Positions 58,290 through 64,000 of a DNA stretch of 64,000 bases are shown here, piece after piece. The DNA comes from Vibrio mexicanus. GTDB lineage: Bacteria; Pseudomonadota; Gammaproteobacteria; Enterobacterales; Vibrionaceae. The stretch is from assembly GCF_001012815.1 (NCBI RefSeq), contig NZ_JYJP01000015.1, positions 1-64,000 on the forward strand, read 5' to 3'. The notes under the pieces were generated by a model, which saw only the letters and a program-made list of their open reading frames with translations, was not told where the DNA came from and searched no databases. A program made the translations under genes and the position numbers. Positions within the stretch are counted from its first letter, which is position 1. Every line of letters begins with the position of its first letter.

Positions 58290-60175
58290 ATGAATTTAAC
58301 TTTGAAACAAAAACTACTTGGTGCCACGATACTGGCGACCGTAGTGATGGCAGGTGCATTGACCTCACTTGCTGCTAACCGACTCTATGAAACGACCAAA
58401 ACGAGTATCTATCAACGTGCAGAAGGTGTGAGTAGCGCTGCATCTGTTGGGATTGCAGAGTGGATTGGTATTCGCAAAAACATTTCAAAAGCGGTGAACG
58501 ACTTTGCTTTGCAAGGTGGTGATTTAACATCGGCGCTTGTGCAAGCAAGAAATGCTGGTGGATTCGATGACATCTTTTTCGGAACCATTAATGGTGAGAT
58601 GCATCGTTCATATCCAGAAAGAAACCGCGCGGATTATGACCCACGAACGCGCCCTTGGTATATCGACGCACAAAAATATGGTACGCAGATCATTACTCCT
58701 GCCTACCAAGACGCGATCACGCAAGCCCTTATCGTTACTATCGCAGAGCCACTTTATGATAATGGTCGCTTTGTCGGTGTCGTGGGCGCAGACGTATTGA
58801 TTGACCAATTGGTTAACGACGTAATAAGCCTTGATGTTGGTGAGCAAGCTCATGGCATGTTGATCGATACTCAAGATGGCACCTTGCTCGCTCACCCGAA
58901 TGCGTCATTAGCCTTGAAACCAATTTCAAACTTATCTCGCGATCTTACGATGAATCGAATTACGCGTTCTGCGCAAGGCGATGTGCTTGAAGAGTTGACG
59001 ATTAACGGACAAGAAAAGCTGTTCTATTTCCAGCCTATTGAAGGCACAGATTGGATTTTGGCCCTGCAACTGGATAAAGATACTGAGCAAGCAGCATTTA
59101 ATCGATTGGTCGTCGGACTTATCACGGCATCAGTCATTATTTCTGCAGTTGTCGTTTTTGCACTTTATTGGTTAGTGACCATGTTGCTCGGGGATTTACG
59201 TCGTGTATCGAACGCTTTAGAAACGATCGCATCAGGTGAAGCTGACCTTACCCAACGTATTGAACCACGCACTAAGGATGAAGTTGGCCAGCTAGCTATT
59301 AACTTCAATACCTTCGTTGGCAAAATGCACGATATTGTCACGCAGCTTAATATTGTATCGGCTCAACTAACAGAGCAGGCTCAATCAACGAATGCTGCAG
59401 CAAGACAGCGAAGTGCTCGAGTTCAAGTGCAGCAAGATGAGATTAATATGGTTGCGACTGCGGTCAATCAGATGGCGGCTGCGACTCAGGACATCGCGAA
59501 CAGCGCTGAGCAAACAGCGCAAAATTCGGGTGAAGCGGTTACGGCTGCTAGCATGGCGCAGAGAGAGTAGGGCAAACCCAGAAGTCTATCCAAAGCTTGG
59601 CGAACGAAGTGCAAATCGCGGCAAGCGTGATTAAAGACCTTGAAGCCCACGGGAACAGCATCAGTACGATTCTTTCTACTATTCAAGAAATCGCGGAGCA
59701 AACGAACCTGTTGGCGTTGAATGCTGCCATTGAAGCGGCGCGTGCAGGAGAGCAAGGCCGTGGCTTCGCAGTGGTTGCAGATGAAGTGAGAGTACTGAGC
59801 CAAAGAACGCACGCATCGACGACTGAAATCCAAAGCATGATTGAAACATTGCAAAGCACGACCAAGAAAGCGGTTGGCATTATGTCAGGTAGCGATAAAC
59901 TGGCGAGCAAGAGTGTCGACGACGCAAATATGGCATCTGTTAGCCTAACGCAGATCGAAAATGCCGTAGAGCGTATTAGTGAGATGGCAACGCAAATTGC
60001 CTCGGCAGCAGAAGAACAAGCTCTAGTCACGGCCGAAATTACACGCAACACGGAAGGGATTAGAGACGTTTCGGATGCTTTCTCTGCAGAATCGAAACAA
60101 GCTGCAGAGCAAGCATCACAACTTTCTCAACTATCGGAGCAGCTTGAAAGCCAGATTCAAGGCTTTAAGCTGTAA
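58290..60175 (+). CDS. Methyl-accepting chemotaxis protein with dCache domain (apparent frameshift)
   Basis: Transmembrane chemoreceptor of about 628 residues. The first membrane segment is at about 8-28 ([18 protein letters not shown]), with a periplasmic dCache_1 ligand domain to about 265. The sequence DPRTRPWY followed later by GVVGADVLI resembles the amino-acid-binding subset of dCache domains. The second membrane segment is at about 270-297, then HAMP, then the signalling domain with the conserved tip [19 protein letters not shown]. The frame is lost at 59567: GAGAGTAGGG should be GAGAGGTAGGG, restoring [16 protein letters not shown] choose ATG 58290, just before the first membrane segment; earlier starts are possible. 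The ligand is a guess from motif only. Confidence 0.9.
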
Positions 60176-60197
60176 TGGAAGCATTTGAGTAAACAAA

Positions 60198-60224
60198 AAC
60201 GCCGGCAAGAAGCCGGCGTTTTTT
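60198..60224. terminator. Bidirectional terminator
   Basis: AACGCCGGC (60198-60206) pairs with GCCGGCGTT (60212-60220) around AAGAA. T residues follow on both strands. It separates the convergent chemoreceptor and purC genes. Confidence 0.94.
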
Positions 60225-60246
60225 ATATTACTGCTCGCGAAAGCGA

Positions 60247-61350
60247 TTAGTCGATTAGGCCGTACTCTTTGCTCAGCACATCGATGATCTCTTGCTTTGG
60301 ATTATCGCTGAGTACAATAGGTTGACCTGTGATGGTTTCTGCAATGCCAGTATACGTGCGGGAGATATCCATAAGAGCATCAACAGGCAGGGCGTTGTCA
60401 CGAGCCAAAGCTTCACGTTCTGGCATGCGCTCTTTGTTTAATAGAATGTCTGGATCAGGGAAGTGATTCAGCAGGAACTGACGGAAGCCTTCTTTCGAAT
60501 TCTCGACGATCTTGCCTTGTTGGTATTGCTTAGTATCCCAAATGCGTGACGAGTCTGGTGTGCCTACTTCATCCATGTAGATGAGCTTCTCTGTACCAGC
60601 GGCATCTGTCACATAACCAAACTCAAACTTTGTATCGACAAAAGTTTGATCAACCGCTGCTAGAGCATCGCTAATGACACCGAAGCCTTCTTTAAGCAGT
60701 TTTTCATACAAGCCAATGTCGTCTGCCTTTGTGAAGTTAAATGCTTCGAAATTCTCTTCGATGTTTTGGCGAGTGATATTAACATCGTCTGCTTCTGGTA
60801 CCCCAGGAATGCCTTTCAGAATACCTTTAGTTGACGGTGTGATCAGTAGCTCTGGCAGTTTTTTGTCCTTCTCTAAGCCTTCTGGCATTTCAATACCACA
60901 GAACTCGCGTTCCCCCTTTTCGTAAGCACGCCACATAGAGCCAGTGATGTATTGACGACAAATGGCTTCAATCATTACGGGTTTGGCTTTTTGAACAATC
61001 CATACGAATGGGTGAGGAATATCAAGGATATGGCTATCGGCTAAGCCATTATCTTTGAACAGCTTGAACCAATGATTAGAAATTGCATTAAGAGCGGCAC
61101 CTTTACCAGGAACGCCTTTCAAGCCACCTTCTGCGTGCCAAATACAATCAAATGCAGAAATACGATCACTAATAACCATAATGGCAAGTGGAGCGTCAGG
61201 CGCAACGTCATAGCCTTTCTCTTTAATTAGGCGTTGGCTATCTTCTTCTGTTAACCAGTAAACCGAGCGAACTTTGCCACTGTGTACGGGTTTGTTGGTG
61301 CGAATTGGAAGATCGTCATTAACGGCTAAAACTTGATCTGCAAGGTTCAT
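60247..61350 (-). CDS. purC: SAICAR synthetase (phosphoribosylaminoimidazole-succinocarboxamide synthase)
   Basis: Joins CAIR and aspartate with ATP in purine synthesis. The 367-residue product is the longer type found in Vibrio, compared with 237 in E. coli. The N-terminal [10 protein letters not shown], the nucleotide/substrate loop [13 protein letters not shown], and the motifs [25 protein letters not shown] [15 protein letters not shown] and LITPSTKG are all present. The ATG at 61350 has AGGA about eight bases upstream; a TTG six bases earlier is also in frame. A perfect palindromic PurR-like site lies about 116 bases upstream. The gene is monocistronic. Confidence 0.97.
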   Translation of the reverse strand: MNLADQVLAVNDDLPIRTNKPVHSGKVRSVYWLTEEDSQRLIKEKGYDVAPDAPLAIMVISDRISAFDCIWHAEGGLKGVPGKGAALNAISNHWFKLFKDNGLADSHILDIPHPFVWIVQKAKPVMIEAICRQYITGSMWRAYEKGEREFCGIEMPEGLEKDKKLPELLITPSTKGILKGIPGVPEADDVNITRQNIEENFEAFNFTKADDIGLYEKLLKEGFGVISDALAAVDQTFVDTKFEFGYVTDAAGTEKLIYMDEVGTPDSSRIWDTKQYQQGKIVENSKEGFRQFLLNHFPDPDILLNKERMPEREALARDNALPVDALMDISRTYTGIAETITGQPIVLSDNPKQEIIDVLSKEYGLID

Positions 61351-61429
61351 CTGCAATTCCTATATTTTGAAACATCAAGAAAGTGATTCGATGGCAGTCA
61401 TTAGGAGAAATGAGGCCACCAATATGAGT

Positions 61430-61435
61430 CGCATC
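61430..61435 (-). promoter_or_regulatory. Possible purC -10 box
   Basis: TATGAT on the minus strand, close to the consensus TATAAT, lies about 80 bases upstream of the purC start and 31 bases downstream of the PurR-like operator. The matching -35 is weak, so the call is tentative. Confidence 0.35.
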
Positions 61436-61465
61436 ATACCAGAACTATCTATCGGTTCCAGAAAA

Positions 61466-61481
61466 AAGCAAACGTTTGCTT
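61466..61481. promoter_or_regulatory. PurR-type operator upstream of purC
   Basis: AAGCAAACGTTTGCTT is a perfect 16-base palindrome containing the PurR core GCAAACGTTTGC. Its place upstream of purC supports repression by PurR with a purine corepressor. Confidence 0.85.
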
Positions 61482-61527
61482 AAATAATGCCTCCAGCGAA
61501 AATTCGGTTCACTTAGAAATAAAAAAA

Positions 61528-61546
61528 GCCCCCTAAAATAGGAGGC
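61528..61546 (-). terminator. Probable terminator of the SulA-like gene
   Basis: GCCCCCTA and TAGGAGGC (61528-61535 with 61539-61546) pair around AAA with one mismatch. The minus strand continues with seven T residues (plus-strand A residues at 61521-61527). Confidence 0.75.
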
Positions 61547-61571
61547 ATAACAGTGAATATTGTTGAACTTA

Positions 61572-61967
61572 CTAGTGGTACTGTTTCGCTCTGCCTTCAA
61601 CAAAAAAGACTTCACACTGATGCTGAGCAGCGAGGACACGTAGAAAGTGACGATTCGCAATATCAATATCGTTAGACGCGATCACAGCACTTGCATTACC
61701 GGATTGAATGGCTCGCATGACAACTTCGATTTCAGAAAGAGTTTGCGACGGCATCATCTGAATGATCTTATTGCAGCTTGCTTTGTGCTGCGAGAACTGA
61801 GGGTGATGTGGGCGAGGACAATTCGCTGTAACCATAATCCATTGATCACCGTGAGATAAGCGAGCAAGCTCGGCAATCACATCATCGGCCAAGTTCATAG
61901 GCATGGTTGGTTGAGCCAATACATTGTGACGAGACATTGATGATGTTTGGGTTACTTGGTTAAGCAT
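61572..61967 (-). CDS. sulA: SulA-like SOS-induced cell division inhibitor
   Basis: A 131-residue cytoplasmic protein. The ATG at 61967 has AAGGA eight bases upstream; longer in-frame starts would run through the operator. The sequence WIMVTANCPRPHHPQ, the VVMRAIQSGNASAVIASND block and the C-terminal CEVFFVEGRAKQYH fit the SulA/ImuA-like P-loop-derived family as I recall it from Vibrio. A perfect LexA box 23 bases upstream makes SOS induction almost certain. SulA blocks FtsZ assembly during DNA damage. Family assignment rests on memory of homologues plus the LexA site; it is shorter than E. coli SulA (169). Confidence 0.78.
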   Translation of the reverse strand: MLNQVTQTSSMSRHNVLAQPTMPMNLADDVIAELARLSHGDQWIMVTANCPRPHHPQFSQHKASCNKIIQMMPSQTLSEIEVVMRAIQSGNASAVIASNDIDIANRHFLRVLAAQHQCEVFFVEGRAKQYH

Positions 61968-61989
61968 GGTTACTGTCCTTTTATACATA

Positions 61990-62005
61990 CTGTATGTGTA
62001 TACAG
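61990..62005. promoter_or_regulatory. LexA box (SOS operator)
   Basis: CTGTATGTGTATACAG fits CTG-N10-CAG with an alternating TA-rich core, matching the gamma-proteobacterial LexA consensus. It lies 23 bases upstream of the sulA-like start. Confidence 0.93.
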
Positions 62006-62129
62006 TAGTAATTTTCGAACGGAAGATCAAGCATTTTGTGGTGAATATTTACTCAAAGATCGTCGTTTGATCACATTTTTTGGCGGATTCATAGGTGTAT
62101 TGGGAAAGTGGTGGGGCTAAGAAACGCAA

Positions 62130-62150
62130 AAAGCGCCTAGGAGGCGCTTT
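62130..62150. terminator. Terminator of the 59-aa gene
   Basis: AAAGCGCCT (62130-62138) pairs with AGGCGCTTT (62142-62150) around AGG. The A-rich sequence before it yields a T-rich end for the leftward transcript. Confidence 0.8.
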
Positions 62151-62175
62151 CTTATACAGGTGTTTTAGCTTGTGT

Positions 62176-62355
62176 TTAACGAGCTTCTAATCGCTCACGT
62201 TCTTGCGTTTCATCGATATTGAACTGACGTACATCAAGCGTTGCTAGTTCATAGCAGTCTTCACATGAGTAATGGCTTTTCCCATCAATGTATTCGTGTC
62301 GAGTCAGTAGACTTGGCTTTTTACACCAATCGCAAGTGCCTTCGATTGTAAACAT
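62176..62355 (-). CDS. Small zinc-ribbon-like protein (59 aa)
   Basis: A short gene with ATG at 62355, TAA at 62176-62178 and an excellent GGGGAG site five bases before the start. The product begins MFTIEGTCDWCKKPSLLT and has two CxxC knuckles, Cys8-Cys11 and Cys31-Cys34 (CDWC and CEDC), the pattern of a small zinc ribbon. The second half is acidic and helical (NIDETQERERLEAR). A clear terminator follows. I do not know a function; small double-CxxC proteins of this kind often act as metal-binding regulators or adaptor subunits. Confidence 0.8.
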   Translation of the reverse strand: MFTIEGTCDWCKKPSLLTRHEYIDGKSHYSCEDCYELATLDVRQFNIDETQERERLEAR

Positions 62356-62528
62356 TCGTTCTCCCCACCGTGTTCTTTAGGTGTTGTACGTTTATTAGTT
62401 ATTGTCGCTGATTATTATGACATAAATCACGTAAACAGGTTAAGTATATGTTACGGGATGTGCGAAGGAGATCGATTGCTAACGCTTGATTTGGGTGGTT
62501 TTAGAGCAAAATTGCAAGGAAGTGTGTT

Positions 62529-63533
62529 TTACATATTGTTAACATGTGTAAGGAGTACTTTCAGGGCCGCGTTGAGTCGCTTCATCTCATCATCACTGCC
62601 CGCACGATCTGGGTGGTAGAGCGTACTTAACTGTTTAAATCGGCTTTTTATCACCCGCTCATTCGGAATCGATTTTGGCGTGAATCCAAACATTGCACAA
62701 GCAACCGTGAGACGCTGATCGTCCGATGAATTTTTCGTCTTTTGCTGACTTTTTTTGAGCTGATTGAACAAGCTTTTCAATTGGCGGTTTTGTTTATCAA
62801 TGACGGCTTTTTGTTGTTTTACCTGCTGTTTGAGAGTGAGCCTCTCATTGGTTTGTTCTTGGCGCTGTTTGGATCTTACACGTTTGACTACGAGTAAAGT
62901 AACAGACACGAGTAAGATCACGGAGAGTGTCATGATAATATCTAGGTAGCGATTATTGGCTGGCGCAGATGAAGGGGCAACTGCGGGCGGCTGTCCTTCC
63001 ACTTCCACACTTTCAAAGGCGACAGAGAACTGATCGATTGATGAGACTTGGCTTGCTCTGCGATTATTGAACTGCTTCTCCAAAATCTTGGCGTAGGCTT
63101 CTTCAGCAGCTGGAGAATGTCTCGATGAGAGAAGGTACCATACTTCCGCTAACTTCAATGGATTGATGGGTTCAGAGGCGGACTCATAAAGCTGACCCAA
63201 AATCAGCTGTGCTCGTGCTTCACCGGATAGGGCTAGATCAATTAGCCAGAAAACAGCGCTGTAGATTGAATCATCACTCAATGGCTGCTCGAGGTGAAGC
63301 TCGGCCAATTTGTATTTAGCATTGATATGACCACTTTGCGCTGCAAGCGTCAGCCAGTATTCCGCTTCTTTTGCGGATTCGACATTCGCGTAGTCAGCCA
63401 AAAAAAATGTGCCCACATCATACTGGGCTTCGACGTTACCATTTTCAGCTTCTTGCAACTGCTGCTCGTTTGGGTTTGCCCACAACAATGGGCAAACAAT
63501 CAGTGCTAAGAATACGACTAAGAGTCTTTTCAA
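62529..63533 (-). CDS. Membrane protein with Sel1-like repeats and C-terminal J domain
   Basis: A 334-residue protein combining a signal peptide (LLVVFLALIVCPLLWA), periplasmic Sel1-like repeats (about 25-150: EAQYDVGTFFLADY, NAKYKLAELHLEQ, RAQLILGQLYE), and one membrane segment (about 202-220). A cytoplasmic coiled-coil stretch rich in Gln and Lys (about 222-270) and a J domain ending the protein follow, with the HPD motif in STLYHPDRAG. A J domain recruits DnaK. Sel1 repeats bind other proteins. The layout suggests that a periplasmic signal or assembly is linked to a cytosolic chaperone. No partner gene is visible beside it. Confidence 0.83.
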   Translation of the reverse strand: MKRLLVVFLALIVCPLLWANPNEQQLQEAENGNVEAQYDVGTFFLADYANVESAKEAEYWLTLAAQSGHINAKYKLAELHLEQPLSDDSIYSAVFWLIDLALSGEARAQLILGQLYESASEPINPLKLAEVWYLLSSRHSPAAEEAYAKILEKQFNNRRASQVSSIDQFSVAFESVEVEGQPPAVAPSSAPANNRYLDIIMTLSVILLVSVTLLVVKRVRSKQRQEQTNERLTLKQQVKQQKAVIDKQNRQLKSLFNQLKKSQQKTKNSSDDQRLTVACAMFGFTPKSIPNERVIKSRFKQLSTLYHPDRAGSDDEMKRLNAALKVLLTHVNNM

Positions 63534-63646
63534 CGTCCTTCGTCCTTGGAAGATTTAATGATAACGCGTTGAATTGCTTCAACTACCTAAATAGAGTTTA
63601 GGGGTTAATCATATTTAGAACAATAATGGATACGCGATCTCTTCAG

Positions 63647-63982
63647 TTACTTGAGTAACTTCCTTTCAGGAGCGCCATCGATAGGGCGGTTCACAGAGAC
63701 TTTACGGCCTTTTTTTAGTCCTACTTCGTAATCGGCGGTTAGATTCTTCATTGCTTCTTTAAGCTGCTGCTTAAAGGTTTCGCGGTCAATGTTCTTGAAC
63801 TCTTTGTCTATGTAGTTATTGATCTTATTGTTTGACTCTTCATCTGGCGTGATCGTTGGCAATTTCTCGAGTGCTCCTTCAACCCAGCCTGAAACGAAAG
63901 AGTTAACACGACGGGTCACTTCTAATGAACTTGTGCCCGAGCCTGAAAAACTGTTTCTGAACTGGCCAGTATGCTCATTCAT
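63647..63982 (-). CDS. Hypothetical protein, possibly cut by the window edge
   Basis: A 111-residue reading frame if translation starts at ATG 63982, but the same frame is open to the end of the window (encoding DIIYRE before that Met), so the 5' part may be missing. GAGAG touches the ATG and is too close to be a good ribosome site. The product is hydrophilic and mostly helical, with NKINNYIDKEFKNIDRETF and a basic C-terminal end (LKKGRKVSVNRPI). I do not recognise the family and see no membrane segment or signal peptide. Confidence 0.5.
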   Translation of the reverse strand: MNEHTGQFRNSFSGSGTSSLEVTRRVNSFVSGWVEGALEKLPTITPDEESNNKINNYIDKEFKNIDRETFKQQLKEAMKNLTADYEVGLKKGRKVSVNRPIDGAPERKLLK

Positions 63983-64000
63983 CTCTCGATAGATAATGTC

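Noticed and set aside
1..64000. Prophage, insertion sequence, integron or genomic island
   Set aside because: No transposase, integrase, phage gene, tRNA junction or inverted repeat pair was seen; gene content and order are ordinary Vibrio core or near-core.

Overview
The window is a stretch of a Vibrio chromosome (most likely chromosome 1). The strongest indicators are the fused diaminobutyrate aminotransferase/decarboxylase followed by carboxynorspermidine dehydrogenase and nspC (the Vibrio norspermidine pathway), the long 367-residue PurC, the DUF2913 and DUF3943 proteins, an Mrp antiporter operon, and the gamma-proteobacterial neighbourhoods rplY-radD-rsuA-bcr and gyrA-ubiG-nrdA-nrdB-yfaE. 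I see no tRNA, rRNA, insertion sequence, prophage or CRISPR array.

Layout. 1-2262: two tandem, paralogous beta-propeller-like lipoprotein genes, each interrupted near the N-terminus. 2616-10396: rplY, a PepSY/response-regulator/histidine-kinase operon of the CarRS (VprAB) kind, radD, rsuA, a Bcr-type drug exporter and a DUF2913 gene. 10463-17900: an SDR-DUF2867 protein, a MATE exporter and a three-gene AttEFGH-like ABC system. 18477-25738: sodium/proton antiport (nhaA, then mrpABCDEFG). 25813-33032: a biofilm-type surface locus with an OmpA-family protein, a TolC-family channel and a divergently transcribed 1669-residue LapA-like adhesin. 33560-38940: norspermidine biosynthesis. 39042-42584: a GcvR-like ACT protein, a DUF3943 protein, a CinA-like protein and a small orphan protein. 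42643-50496: class Ia ribonucleotide reductase with its ferredoxin, ubiG and gyrA. 50795-63982: a betaine transporter, an exonuclease plus a cNMP/CBS/DUF294 protein, a large lipoprotein, a chemoreceptor, purC, a SulA-like SOS gene behind a perfect LexA box, a 59-residue zinc-ribbon protein, a Sel1/J-domain membrane protein and an edge ORF.

A dominant feature is that twelve otherwise intact genes, including the essential gyrA, nrdA and nrdB, are split by single-base losses. I located 19 sites, and in every one the reading frame and family sequence are restored by adding one base to an existing run, most often of G or C next to GGC/GCC. The economical reading is systematic base under-calling in the assembly rather than gene decay, so I annotate these genes at full length and give each site. 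The two lipoproteins at the left end differ: one has a base substitution to a stop codon and the other an extra A, so those lesions may be real.

The least explained signals are non-coding: a nested set of complementary segments about 250 bases upstream of the norspermidine operon, a terminator-like hairpin in the leader of the adhesin, and a structured leader before nhaA. The co-location of a LapG-cleavable adhesin with norspermidine synthesis suggests a biofilm-related neighbourhood, but that link is inference.
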